Source of the DNA: Rhizobium skierniewicense
GTDB taxonomy: Bacteria > Pseudomonadota > Alphaproteobacteria > Rhizobiales > Rhizobiaceae
NCBI RefSeq assembly: GCF_014196515.1
Contig: NZ_JACIDV010000010.1
Span: 62,001 to 126,000, forward strand
Direction: 5' to 3'
DNA: 64,000 nucleotides
Shown in pieces: positions 10,189 to 19,182 of this stretch (positions are counted from its first letter, which is position 1; each line of letters begins with the position of its first letter). A model generated the notes under the pieces. The model was given only the letters and a program-made list of their open reading frames with translations, had not been told where the DNA came from and made no database searches. The position numbers and the translations under genes are program-made.

Positions 10189-10667
10189 TTTTTATGGTGC
10201 CGGGTATCGAAGTCTATGTCGGTTTAGTTGTTGCATCATAGAGGTGCTTGTAAAATCTTTTGTTAAATCAAGGAGTGTCAGAGAACTTTGTTGAATTAAG
10301 TATTAATGGATAAGACAATTGTGTTCGCTTGTAATTTTTGCCATGCTCATCCTGGCTGATAAATATTATATTTAATTCGTCTTCTTGTGTGATCGCGATG
10401 ATAGTAAAAAGATTTACAAAATTATTTATAAACAGGTTTTAGCGGCATTGAGTAAAAATGTAATCTCGTATAGATTGTTACGAGGCTAGCTTCGAACACT
10501 TTTAGAAACACCCGTGATGGGTAGTGATGCTTGCCGAAAAAAAGCTGCTTTTAGAAGAGGATAACTTTTCGTTACTAGATGACATTGGAAACATGCAAAA
10601 TAACAAAGAGCCAAGACACACTCAATCACATAGATTAGCCGACTTTATTAGGTGTCGTCGACGGGAA
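10189..10667. other. AT-rich 3' region between 6a-like gene and 6b
   Basis: The 3' ends of two convergent genes meet here. I see no further gene. Confidence 0.6.
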
Positions 10668-11291
10668 TTATGCCGAAAGATCGCATGACCCTAAAGCAAT
10701 GATCGGATAATTGATAAGGTTTCCGATCTGACACTCTCTTGGTTCCGCTTCACCAGCCTCGCCTTCATCGTCCACCTCATCGTCGCCAGCTCCTCCTTCC
10801 TCGATGTAATTTCCGCCCCGGGCATAGAAACCGTAGCTTTCATTGTTGATCACGTCGGTCGCAAACCGAACGAAGCAGTTGCTTAGCATGATCGCTAAAA
10901 AGAACTGATTTGTATGTCGGCCTTGATAGTAATTGACGAGGCCACCTCGATCGCACCGCTGCCGCAAAACTTGATTTAACCTGCGTGAATCCATCAACCA
11001 TGGCGGTATTGTAGTTGCCACTGTTCCGAAGTTGGAGGAGTTGGACGGTAGGAGCCGACCCAAAGCGCATTGGCGTGCAATTTGTTCACGAAGGTAGACA
11101 TAAACCATCTCTTGGCCAGAGAGGATGTACTCATCATCAAACTCACCAGGGCTAATCGCGGAAGGCTGGAAGTAGAGAATTCCGGGCAGTAAAGATCCGA
11201 AATCCCTTCTCGCCTGTTCCAAGCGGATCTCGACCTCGCCGGCGCTCAGGATGAGCGACAAATCTCGAACCTGCCAATTAGCTACCGTCAT
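10668..11291 (-). CDS. 6b: Protein 6b, plast-family oncoprotein
   Basis: The 207-residue product matches the T-DNA 6b oncoprotein, which alters plant cell growth, gene expression and metabolite handling and enlarges the tumour host range. Recognisable blocks are MTVANWQVRDL at the start, VYVYLREQIARQCALGRLLP near 65, LVNYYQGRHTNQFFLAIMLSN near 120, an acidic run of Glu/Asp/Gly near 165-185, and the C-terminus NLINYPIIALGSCDLSA. The acidic stretch is a known 6b feature. Transcribed leftwards; its upstream region is shared with the next gene. Confidence 0.95.
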   Translation of the reverse strand: MTVANWQVRDLSLILSAGEVEIRLEQARRDFGSLLPGILYFQPSAISPGEFDDEYILSGQEMVYVYLREQIARQCALGRLLPSNSSNFGTVATTIPPWLMDSRRLNQVLRQRCDRGGLVNYYQGRHTNQFFLAIMLSNCFVRFATDVINNESYGFYARGGNYIEEGGAGDDEVDDEGEAGEAEPRECQIGNLINYPIIALGSCDLSA

Positions 11292-11383
11292 CTTAACAGA
11301 GCTGTATTTTTTGGATTTATTACAAAATACCTGCCGCTGGTAAATGTGAGCCGTTAGTTCTAATACTGACTAAGGAAGCCCTC

Positions 11384-11400
11384 TGACGTCATTGGTGACG
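11384..11400. promoter_or_regulatory. as-1/ocs-like element in the 6b/OCD-like divergent promoter
   Basis: TGACGTCATTGGTGACG carries two TGACG motifs exactly 12 bp apart, the spacing of the as-1 and ocs elements bound by plant TGA factors. It lies 93 bp upstream of the 6b start and 272 bp upstream of the OCD-like ATG, in the 380-bp divergent promoter region. Confidence 0.7.
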
Positions 11401-11671
11401 GTTTGATGCCGTGTGAAAACACGAAAGATTGATAGCATGAATAGCGCGTTTGAATTTTCAGCTGCTGAGCCCCGACATGTTGTCGCAAAAATCGCCCTAG
11501 GCCCCCCAAACGATTTGTCGTTACTTCAAAATTCAAAAGGTACCGCTGAAATTATTCATTCAATGCGATGATTGCGTTTTCACAGTCCCTTTCAGCGTAA
11601 TTGGTGGGGTGAGTATACAGCGAGCCCCGCATATAAGGCGGAAGGACCTGAGAAGGCTCATATCAGAAGAA

Positions 11672-12673
11672 ATGGCAATGGAAATCAATGAGCTTCATTG
11701 GTCTGAGCAAAAATTGAAGGAACTCGGCGTGGCCATTACGCCAACTCTCGTACAAGATTCTCTTCAAGACTACTGGGAGAGCCAGTTCGATAAGAGACAG
11801 GTGAAGAAGTATCTTCAGTTTGATTCAATTCCTAACGGATGGCGAGAAGGCGTCCTGATAGGGTGCTTCAAAGACTATTCTGGTGTCAAGAATATCCACT
11901 TCTCTCCCTCTAATGAACAGAAAAATCTTCCTCTGAGGCACATCGACATTCTTCTCCGGCGTAAATCCACCGGCGAGCGACTACTGTCGCTAGAGGGAAA
12001 AGCTATATCCTTCGGCCGTACCGCGTGGTTTGCCCCCGCCTGTGTCGATTTGTTGCTAAAAGCCAAAGATAAAATTGAGGTCTTCCTGTTTGGAGCTGGA
12101 GAGCTTGGCCGTGAGATAGTCAGGGCCTTGAATGAAAATATTTCTTCTAGAATCAAAAAAATTTGGATATTAAGCAGAGGGACTTCGAACGAGCGCCTTG
12201 TCCGAGAGTTGGCGGACACTGTAAAAATTCCTCTTGCCGCCGTTTGGGAAACGTCCGCTCTTTCCGGAGCGGACCTTGTAATTATTGCTACCAGTTCACC
12301 ACCTGCTTTTAATCCAGGAGATCTTGCACCGAAAGCTGTGACGCTCTCCCTTAGCATGGACGATGTTCCTCAGCGATATCTCGAATCTCTAATCGAGGCT
12401 AAAGCACCAATAATCTGCGACGACATGCTTGCTATGGAGGAGCGAAACGTGAACGCTCTAGCACTGCTTTTCTCAAGAAAAGGCCAGAAGTTGAGCGAAG
12501 TTGGACCAAGCGTCGGTGTGAAGCACTACTCCGCAATACGGGCGGACAAGTCTCTTTTTGATGCTATATCCGCTCGCGGGGGACCGGCGCACTTCACCAC
12601 TGTGGGACTTGCTAGTATGGATATTGCCGTCGCCGCTCACATCTATGAAAAGATGATCGCCCTGCCCAACTAA
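11672..12673 (+). CDS. Ornithine-cyclodeaminase/mu-crystallin-like protein, possible opine synthase
   Basis: A 333-residue protein of the OCD/mu-crystallin NAD(P)-dependent family, with the nucleotide-binding motif VFLFGAGELGREIVRAL in the middle and SGADLVIIATSS after it. Upstream in frame a GTG at 11609 would add 21 residues, but plant ribosomes need ATG, so the ATG at 11672 is chosen. It sits where octopine-type T-DNA carries its opine synthase (ocs), though ocs belongs to a different dehydrogenase family. OCD-like (ocl) genes have been reported from T-DNA remnants in Nicotiana. By chemistry the family makes or reduces cyclic or N-alkyl amino acids. An opine synthase role is inference. Confidence 0.75.
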   Translation: MAMEINELHWSEQKLKELGVAITPTLVQDSLQDYWESQFDKRQVKKYLQFDSIPNGWREGVLIGCFKDYSGVKNIHFSPSNEQKNLPLRHIDILLRRKSTGERLLSLEGKAISFGRTAWFAPACVDLLLKAKDKIEVFLFGAGELGREIVRALNENISSRIKKIWILSRGTSNERLVRELADTVKIPLAAVWETSALSGADLVIIATSSPPAFNPGDLAPKAVTLSLSMDDVPQRYLESLIEAKAPIICDDMLAMEERNVNALALLFSRKGQKLSEVGPSVGVKHYSAIRADKSLFDAISARGGPAHFTTVGLASMDIAVAAHIYEKMIALPN

Positions 12674-14072
12674 GTGGCTTACCCAATGCACGGATGTTTC
12701 TATGTTTAAAATATCTAATATTGTTTCAATAAGTGCCGTGTGTATTGTATCTTTTCTATATTTCTGTCATCTTTAATAAAATTTTGCATGTTATTATATT
12801 AGGAAGTGGGGGCGATTCGCAATCGCGCAACTTTCAGATAAAGCATTATGTCGGATTATTCTGAATCAATATAATGTACTGAAAATAATAAACTCAAAAA
12901 TGATAATAATATCATTTAAAAACTTAAAAACGCTTAAACTCATACTATATTGATAGCATCGCGTAAACCACAAGCTTCGATCGCTCAGGGAATTCGCTCG
13001 TCCCTCAATCGCGAGATCTCAAGAGGGTATGGTATGATGGCTTTGCATGTCGAAATCGTGTAGAAGCATCGCACAAGGGATTGTTCCTAGAACTCGCGAT
13101 ACTCATGTTGCGTATTGGAGGACGTTGACTGCTTTGGCTCGCCAGAGACCCACTTGTCGGGTGCTTGGTAGATGGAGAGGTTGTTTGTGATCGTCGGTGG
13201 GCCAACCTGACGGGCTGTCTTTGTTTCGCAAGGTGCACTAATCTTTTCGTGCGTCAACGACCCACTCACTGTAACGGTCCCATAATATCCGAACACGGTC
13301 TCCCACTTAACAAGTGTGCGAGGTAATGTGCCCATCATGACTAGTCACAAATCCAAAGATAGAAGTCCTGCGCGCAAACCAAAGATGCTAGTGGCAGTGA
13401 CGTTCGCAAACAAAATTGCTCGTGTCGCTTGGGCGTTGATAGCTCGCGGCGGGGTGTATGAATCTCCAGCTACCGTCTGACTGCGGCGGCTGGAATGTCG
13501 GCATGCGGGTGATCTAAGCGGAGGTTTATGGGGCGAAAGTTGAGAGTGACGGGATCGGAAACCCAGTTAAAAACCACGTGCCCCGAGCACGCCTGTCCGA
13601 TATGGGCCGAATCCCCGCACGAACCGTAATGGCCAGCATCTAAAGCGATGCACTTCAGCAGGCCGGACACACGACGGAACTCATCCGCATGCTCATGACC
13701 GAAGAAAAAATCACTTGCATTCCGAGAGGTGTTCACGCACGGTGTTTATGGGGCAACTCCACTCACGCACACGTTGTATGCACAACTATAACCTCCAAAC
13801 CTGGCCGCGGGTATGTGTGCCGACACACGGTATCGCCGACCACTTGGATCATAAATCCCCGACCAAATTATTAATCAGCGACAGCAAACGAAACACGATT
13901 CTAAGGATGGTTTAGCGCGGTTCTTGGTTCGATGATAGCGCTTCGCCTGCGCTGACCGCTACGTCCATTACCTTTGTAAGCGCATAAGCATCGCATTGAT
14001 TGCTTGGGTAGAGCGTCTTTGGATTCGCACCTATACATTTTAAGAGACCAACTTAATCAACAAATTAATGTT
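12674..14072. other. Right end of the oncogenic T-DNA with decayed GC-richer coding sequence
   Basis: To about 12960 the DNA is AT-rich and empty. From about 12960 to 13900 base composition rises towards 50 percent GC and minus-strand frames carry coding-like sequence broken by stops: 13736-13470 (LLKCIALDAGHYGSCGDSAH), a second frame near 13480-13350 (ATRAILFANVTATSIFGLRA) and 13338-13087 (TLVKWETVFGYYGTVTVSGS). Together they look like one decayed gene of about 650 bp reading away from the right border, as an opine synthase would. I cannot identify it. Confidence 0.4.
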
Positions 14073-14097
14073 TGGCAGGATATATTGGGATGTCAAA
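14073..14097 (+). repeat. T-DNA border repeat 2 (right border of the oncogenic T-DNA)
   Basis: The repeat starts TGGCAGGATATATTGGGATG and ends TCAAA, matching the nick-site core and most of the 3' part. Same orientation as border 1. Confidence 0.92.
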
Positions 14098-14124
14098 TTT
14101 GTACGTCTCTCACGAGATAATACT

Positions 14125-14152
14125 ATTTGATTGTTGATTTGTTTGTAACTTG
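14125..14152 (+). promoter_or_regulatory. Overdrive-like sequence right of border 2
   Basis: TTGTTGATTTGTTTGTAACT, about 35 bp beyond the right border, resembles overdrive (core TGTTTGTT), the VirC1-bound enhancer of right-border transfer. Only the core is similar. Confidence 0.4.
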
Positions 14153-14418
14153 TGTTGAGTGCACCTAAACTGCACCCCAATTCGACCGGACGGTATGCAT
14201 AAGGGCATAAGCAGAGAGGCACAGGCGTGGGTATCGGTGGCATCCGCAGTCTCGGAGCGCGAGGTGCGGGGTTCGCCGTATAGGCGCGGGAAGATCCTGA
14301 TGTCCATCTGTACTGACAGGCGGCCCGATCTACCCATGAACTGCCAACTGGTTGTTTGACGAGAGCTACTGCAGCGGTATGAACCGCACCGGGTCTGCCG
14401 GAGGCCGTTTCGTTTAAG

Positions 14419-14702
14419 TTATGCGGCCATGGCTGGTTCGTCCAGCATGGCGTAATACCGGTCCTCGGCTTCGGCTGGCGGTATATTCCCGATAGGCTCG
14501 AGAAGCCTTCGATGATTGAACCAATCGACCCATTCCAAGGTGGCGAATTCCACCGCCTCGAAGCTGCGCCATGGTCCACGCCGATGAATGACTTCGGCCT
14601 TGTAGAGTCCGTTGATCGTCTCAGCGAGGGCGTTGTCGTAACTGTCGCCGACGCTTCCGACAGACGGCTCGATGCCAGCTTCTGCCAATCGCTCGGAATA
14701 CC
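14419..14702 (-). pseudogene. IS3-family transposase OrfB, C-terminal part (split by IS66)
   Basis: The frame encodes [39 protein letters not shown] and WVDWFNHRRLLEPIGNIPPA, the C-terminal DDE core with the catalytic Glu (AETINGLYK). It is separated from its N-terminal part (17262-17891) by the IS66 element. Confidence 0.85.
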
Positions 14703-14780
14703 GTAAGCCCACGGTGAAGGCCGTCTTGCGATGACGGCCTTCTGACTGCCAGTCCTAGTGGTAACACTAGGAGTAGTCAT

Positions 14781-15191
14781 ATGACGAAGCATGCAATTGA
14801 GGTGATCACGTCCGTAGAGCGCCGTCGGCGCTGGTCACGAGAAGACAAAGAGCGCCTGGTCGCTGCCTGCTTTGAGCCAGACGCGGTCATCTCCGAGATT
14901 GCCCGCGCGGCTGGTATCCATGTCAGCCAGTTGTTTCGTTGGCGCAAAGAGCTGTGCCGGCTCGACGAGCCGCAGACCGAGACGGGAACCGTGTTCGTGC
15001 CGGTGATCGTGTCCGAGGCCATTTCATCAGTCTCTCCCATTCAGCCGGGAGCGCCGACCACACCCCATCCTCGTCGGAAGCGCAGCGATGTGACAATCGA
15101 GCTTGGACGGGGTCGGCGCGTGCGCGTGGATAGCGACATCGATACCGAGGCGCTCGGCCGCATACTCGACTGTGTGCTGGGGCTGCGATGA
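14781..15191 (+). CDS. tnpA: IS66 TnpA
   Basis: A 136-residue IS66 accessory protein with an N-terminal helix-turn-helix (RWSREDKERLVAACFEPDAV, IHVSQLFRWRKEL). Its stop overlaps the start of tnpB by 4 bp, giving translational coupling. Needed with TnpB and TnpC for IS66 transposition. Confidence 0.92.
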   Translation: MTKHAIEVITSVERRRRWSREDKERLVAACFEPDAVISEIARAAGIHVSQLFRWRKELCRLDEPQTETGTVFVPVIVSEAISSVSPIQPGAPTTPHPRRKRSDVTIELGRGRRVRVDSDIDTEALGRILDCVLGLR

Positions 15192-15535
15192 TCCCGGTTC
15201 CTGTTGGCGTGAAGGTCTGGCTGGCCACGGGCTATACGGACATGCGCAAGGGCTTCCCCGGTCTGTCTTTGATGGTGCAGGAGGCGCTGAAGCGTGACCC
15301 GATGTGTGGACACCTGTTCGTATTCCGCGGCCGCGGCGGTGGCCTGATCAAGGTGATCTGGCATGACGGCCAAGGCGCTTGCCTGTTCACGAAGAAGCTG
15401 GAGCGTGGCCGCTTCATCTGGCCATCTGCGGCCGATGGCACGGTGGTGATCACACCTGCGCAGCTCGGTTATCTGCTGGAAGGTATCGACTGGCGGATGC
15501 CGCAAAAGACCTGGCGGCCGACGTCGGCCGGATGA
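15188..15535 (+). CDS. tnpB: IS66 TnpB
   Basis: A 115-residue protein with the family signature VWLATGYTDMRKGFPGLSLM at the N-terminus and a FIWPSAADGTVVITPAQLGY block. IS66 TnpB proteins are small accessory factors of unknown mechanism. Full length. Confidence 0.94.
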   Translation: MIPVPVGVKVWLATGYTDMRKGFPGLSLMVQEALKRDPMCGHLFVFRGRGGGLIKVIWHDGQGACLFTKKLERGRFIWPSAADGTVVITPAQLGYLLEGIDWRMPQKTWRPTSAG

Positions 15536-15580
15536 GCAAAAACACTGGAATGATGGGGTCAAATATGATTCCATCCTGTC

Positions 15581-17236
15581 ATGAGCGACGCGACCGAAGA
15601 GCTTCCGGACGACCTTGCCAGTGCCCTCGCATTGCTGGCCCAGGAACGCGCTCGACGTGTTGCAGCCGAAGCAGAAGCGGCAACCGCCAAGGCAGAAGCC
15701 GCCAGTGCAAAGGCACTCGTATCGCATTCCGAAGCGCTGATCGCTCGGCTGAAGCTGGAGATCGACAAGGTTCGCCGTGAACTCTACGGCAGCCGGTCCG
15801 AGCGTAAGGCGCGGCTCCTGGAGCAGATGGAACTGCAACTCGAGGAATTGGAAGCGGACGCCGGTGAAGATGAACTGGCCGCGGAGATCGCAGCCAAAGC
15901 TTCAACCGTCAAAGCCTTCGAGCGCAGGCGTCCGTCACGCAAGCCCTTTCCCGAACATCTGCCACGCGAGCGCATCGTCATCGCCGCTCCCGCCAATTGC
16001 GCCTGCTGCGGATCGGCCAAATTGTCGAAGCTTGGCGAGGACATCACCGAGACCCTGGAGGTCATCCCGCGCCAGTGGAAGGTCATCCAGACGGTACGGG
16101 AGAAGTTTACCTGTCGCGAGTGCGAGAAGATCACGCAGCCACCAGCACCCTTCCATGTAACGCCACGCGGCTTTGCCGGGCCAAACCTGCTGGCGATGAT
16201 CCTGTTCGAGAAGTTTGCCCAGCACCAGCCGCTCAATCGTCAAAGCGAACGCTATGCTCGCGAGGGCGTCGACCTTAGTTTATCGACGCTTGCAGATCAG
16301 GTCGGAGCTTGCGCCGCGACGTTGAAGCCACTTCATTCTCTGATCGAAGCGCATGTCCTTGCCGCCGAACGTCTGCACGGCGACGACACGACCGTGCCAA
16401 TCCTGGCCAAGGGAAAGACAGATACGGGCCGCATTTGGACCTATGTCCGGGATGATCGGCCGTTCGGAGGCCTCTCACCGCCGGCAGCCCTTTACTATGC
16501 CTCGCGCGATCGACGGCAGGAGCATCCGGAACGCCACCTGAAGACCTTCACCGGTATTCTGCAGGCGGACGCCTATGGCGGCTACAATCCGCTGTTCAAG
16601 GGCGATCGCGATCCAAATCCGCTAAGACAGGCGTTTTGTTGGGCACACGCGCGTCGCAAGTTCTTCGTGCTCGCAGACATTAATGCGAACGCCAAGCGTG
16701 GAAAGAACGCCGCGCCGATCTCGCCTATGGCGCTCGAAGCCGTCAAACGGATCGACGGCCTGTTCGATATCGAGCGGGAGATCAACGGGCTTACGGCCGA
16801 TCAACGCCTGGAACGTCGCCGCAAGGAAAGCCTGCCGCTCGTCGACAGTCTGCAGGCCTGGCTTCAAACCGAGCGTGCAAAACTGTCGCGCAGTTCTCCG
16901 GTCGCCGAGGCGATCGATTACATGCTCAAGCGTTGGGATGGCTTCACGTCATTCCTGGAGGATGGCCGGATTTGCCTCACGAACAACGCCGCGGAGCGAG
17001 CCCTGCGAGGCTTCGCACTCGGTAGGAAGTCCTGGCTCTTCGCCGGATCAGACCGCGGCGCGGATCGTGCAGCCTTCATGGCCACGTTGATCATGACGGC
17101 AAAGCTCAACGACATCGATCCGCAGGCGTGGCTGGCCGACGTTCTTGCCCGCATCGCCGACACGCCGATTATCAGGCTGGAGCAGTTGCTTCCGTGGAAT
17201 TGGATGCCGCCGACCGTCAACGCTCAAGCTGCCTGA
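15581..17236 (+). CDS. tnpC: IS66 transposase TnpC
   Basis: A 551-residue DDE transposase. Features in order: an Ala/Glu-rich coiled coil (about 20-90), a zinc-binding CACCGSAKL...CRECEK segment (about 140-190), and the catalytic core with HGDDTTVPIL, LQADAYGGYNPLF and the C-terminal LTNNAAERALRGFALGRKSW holding the catalytic Glu. Full length for IS66 and intact. Confidence 0.95.
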   Translation: MSDATEELPDDLASALALLAQERARRVAAEAEAATAKAEAASAKALVSHSEALIARLKLEIDKVRRELYGSRSERKARLLEQMELQLEELEADAGEDELAAEIAAKASTVKAFERRRPSRKPFPEHLPRERIVIAAPANCACCGSAKLSKLGEDITETLEVIPRQWKVIQTVREKFTCRECEKITQPPAPFHVTPRGFAGPNLLAMILFEKFAQHQPLNRQSERYAREGVDLSLSTLADQVGACAATLKPLHSLIEAHVLAAERLHGDDTTVPILAKGKTDTGRIWTYVRDDRPFGGLSPPAALYYASRDRRQEHPERHLKTFTGILQADAYGGYNPLFKGDRDPNPLRQAFCWAHARRKFFVLADINANAKRGKNAAPISPMALEAVKRIDGLFDIEREINGLTADQRLERRRKESLPLVDSLQAWLQTERAKLSRSSPVAEAIDYMLKRWDGFTSFLEDGRICLTNNAAERALRGFALGRKSWLFAGSDRGADRAAFMATLIMTAKLNDIDPQAWLADVLARIADTPIIRLEQLLPWNWMPPTVNAQAA

Positions 17237-17261
17237 CCTGTGGTCTTTACCGGAGGCTTAC

Positions 17262-17891
17262 GGAATACCGAATGGACACGTATTGAACGCCGCGATCCGA
17301 GTGATGCACGAGGCCGCTGCCATGAGCGGGACGCCGATCATGAAGTGCCTGCTCCAGCGCATCGAGGACGAAGCTCGCATGTGCTGTCCGGCTTGCCCGC
17401 CAGCCGACGATGCGACGAGCGAAGACGTCGATGACAAAGGCCACGTAGACGAAACCCTGCCAGGTGGCGACATATGTGAAATCTGAAACCCACAGCCTGT
17501 TTGGTGCTGGGGCTTTGAACTGGCGGTTCACCCGGTCAAGCGGGCTCGGAGCCGTCTTGTCCGAGAACGTCGTGCGGATCGGCTTTCCCCGAATGATGCC
17601 CTGCAGGCTCATTGACCTCATAAGCCTGGCGACACTGCAGCGGGCGACGTCAAAGCCTTCACGCTTCAATTGCCGCCAGACCTTGCGAACGCCATAGACG
17701 CGGAAGTTCTGTTCGAAGAGACGCCGTATCTCGATCTTCAGGCCGATATCGCTGCGGGCGCGGATCGACAGGCGATCCACGTCCAGACGTTTGGCGACAT
17801 TCTCGTAGTAGGTTGACGGGGCGATCGGCAGCAGTCTGCAGATCGGCTCGACCCCGAACACACCACGGTGTTCGTCGATGAACGAAATCAT
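17262..17891 (-). pseudogene. IS3-family transposase OrfB, N-terminal part
   Basis: Begins [20 protein letters not shown] and carries the HTH_21-like segment VYGVRKVWRQLKREGFDVAR and the first DDE aspartate in RLWVSDFTYVATWQGFVYVA. It stops at the IS66 insertion after HHSDRGVQYVSIRYS. The start overlaps the orfA stop by 4 bp, as in IS3 elements that make OrfAB by frameshifting. Confidence 0.9.
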
Positions 17892-18214
17892 CGCTTGAAG
17901 GGGCGGTCGAGCTCCGCCATGGCGAAATAGGCCGAAGCTTTGCGCAAAATCTCGTTGGCCTGACGAAGCTCACGGTTCTCCCGCTCGAGAGCCTTCATCT
18001 TCTCGGCGACATCGCTCGGCAGGCCTGCTCTTTTGCCACTATCGACCTCGGTCTTCTTGACCCATTCGTGCAGCGTGGCTGGCGAGCAGCCAATCTTGGC
18101 GGCGATAGATGAAACGGCAGCCCAGCGGGATGGATGCTCGGCTTCGTGGTCCAGCACCATACGGATGGCACGGGTGCGGACTTCAGGTGAAAACTTGTTC
18201 GTTGTCTTGCTCAT
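17888..18214 (-). CDS. IS3-family transposase OrfA
   Basis: A 108-residue OrfA with an N-terminal helix-turn-helix ([38 protein letters not shown]) and a leucine-zipper-like [20 protein letters not shown]. Intact, but its OrfB partner is split. Confidence 0.92.
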   Translation of the reverse strand: MSKTTNKFSPEVRTRAIRMVLDHEAEHPSRWAAVSSIAAKIGCSPATLHEWVKKTEVDSGKRAGLPSDVAEKMKALERENRELRQANEILRKASAYFAMAELDRPFKR

Positions 18215-18268
18215 GGTGGCTCCACTTTCTCAGAAATTGGAGCCTCCGGCAAACCCGGCGCGGTTCAC

Positions 18269-18494
18269 CTCGGCCTTGTAGAGACCGTTGATCGTTTCGG
18301 CGAGGGCATTGTCATAACTGTCGCCGACACTTCCGACAGACGGCTCGATGCTAGCTTCTGCCAGCCGCTCGGAATACCGGATGGACACGTATTGAACGCC
18401 CCTGTCCGAATGGTGCACAAGCCCGCCGCCCTGAACCGGACGCCGATCATGAAGTGCCTGTTCAAGGGCATCGAGGACAACCCGGTGCGGTTCA
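18269..18494 (-). pseudogene. Fragment of a second IS3-family orfB
   Basis: The minus strand encodes LEQALHDRRP, HHSDRGVQYVSIRYSERLAE and [12 protein letters not shown], about 95 percent like the neighbouring copy by eye. It is bounded by the inner IS end (18268) on one side and by the outer IS terminal repeat on the other. One base is missing near 18480 relative to the expected TGFVLDALEQ reading. Confidence 0.75.
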
Positions 18495-19182
18495 GTATGA
18501 CGCTTTGGCCAGCCGTGTGGGAGCTCGCTTCGCTTAACAGGCAGACCATCAACTTTGCGGCTGAAATAACGGTTCGGTCCTCATAGTGGCGTCCAATAAC
18601 GGAGATGCCTACAGGCATTCCATAACTGCCTTGCCAACGATCAAGGCACCCGCACCGCGGAGTATATCGACACATGCTGAATCCGTGCCTCGAGAAACAC
18701 CCTTGTATCTAGGCGTGCCGCATCCCGTCGGCATGCCTTTCGTCGCGATGATGTCTTTAACCGCGATGGTGACACCCTTCAGCGGACCGCCACGTGTCCC
18801 CGCGTCCAGCTCTGCTGCCTGCTGCCGAAGAAGGTACGGTTCAAAGAACTCCATCGCTTGAGGCTCAGGCTCTCCAGCCATGATTGCTGCAATTGTTGCC
18901 TCGGCGATATCGGAAGCGGTGCGAGTGCCCGACTCTACATACTTCGCGATACTCGTCGCCGTCATGTCGTCGGGCATGGTGTCTCGTTCGTGGAACATCT
19001 TGGCTTTCAAATTAGAGAAAGTGCCCCCGAAGACGCGAATGGATCGGGGGCGGATTTGTTAAGTCAGCCGATATAGGCGCTGTCGAGTGCCATGCCGACC
19101 TGGTGCAACATCTGCGCTTTACCATTTGAGGACACTCCGATGCGGCAAGAATGTATGCCATGAGCGAGCCGTGAAGTGCGCC

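Larger units (their letters stand above)
774..14097 (+). mobile_element. Oncogenic T-DNA (TL-like)
   Basis: A 13.3-kb segment is bounded by border repeats at 774-798 and 14073-14097. The order plast - plast - iaaH(-) - iaaM(+) - ipt(+) - 6a-like - 6b(-) - terminal gene matches the conserved core of octopine-type TL-DNA (5, 7, 2, 1, 4, 6a, 6b, opine gene). Intergenic DNA is AT-rich and genes are monocistronic, as expected for transcription in plants. Confidence 0.92.
14703..17261 (+). mobile_element. Complete IS66-family insertion sequence
   Basis: A 2559-bp element bounded by inverted repeats starting GTAAGCCCACGGTGAAGGCC (left) and GTAAGCCTCCGGTAAAGACC (right, inverted). It is flanked by an exact 8-bp target duplication, GGAATACC, at 14695-14702 and 17262-17269. 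It contains tnpA, tnpB and tnpC in the usual order and orientation and splits the IS3 orfB. Intact genes and a perfect duplication suggest recent insertion. Confidence 0.95.
14380..18494 (-). mobile_element. IS3-family (IS51-like) element, outer composite, in the 3' end of the amidase gene
   Basis: Both outer ends read TGAACCGCACCGGGT inwards (14380 and 18494). GTA flanks each side (14377-14379 and 18495-18497) as a 3-bp target duplication. Removing the element and one GTA joins the amidase frame (AGQSVI) to PLQ and a stop at 14366-14368, which supports the boundaries. A second IS3 copy lies inside (inner end 18268), and an IS66 element lies in that copy. Only one left end exists, so the inner and outer copies probably recombined. 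Confidence 0.7.
14366..18977 (-). pseudogene. Amidase pseudogene with internal deletion and IS insertion
   Basis: The N-terminal part (18977 down to about 18633) reads MPDDMTATSIAKYVESGTRT and GGPLKGVTIAVKDIIATKG, with the amidase-signature lysine, then GALIVGKAVMECL and a stop. In another frame GSYGMPVGISVIGRHYEDRT (about 18630-18570), an amidase C-terminus, follows immediately. The central region with the Ser-cisSer-Ser nucleophile is gone, with a junction near 18627-18636. The C-terminus is interrupted at 18495 by the IS composite, and the stop lies at 14366. An amidase next to an opine oxidase would fit an amide-type opine such as succinamopine; that is inference. Confidence 0.75.

Noticed and set aside
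14040..14792. 250-codon minus-strand frame across border 2 and IS DNA
   Set aside because: Runs across the border, non-coding DNA and an IS end in a frame different from the IS3 transposase.
15041..15838. 265-codon open frame on the minus strand of IS66
   Set aside because: Antisense shadow of tnpA-tnpC, which have clear family motifs; no motif in the antisense product.
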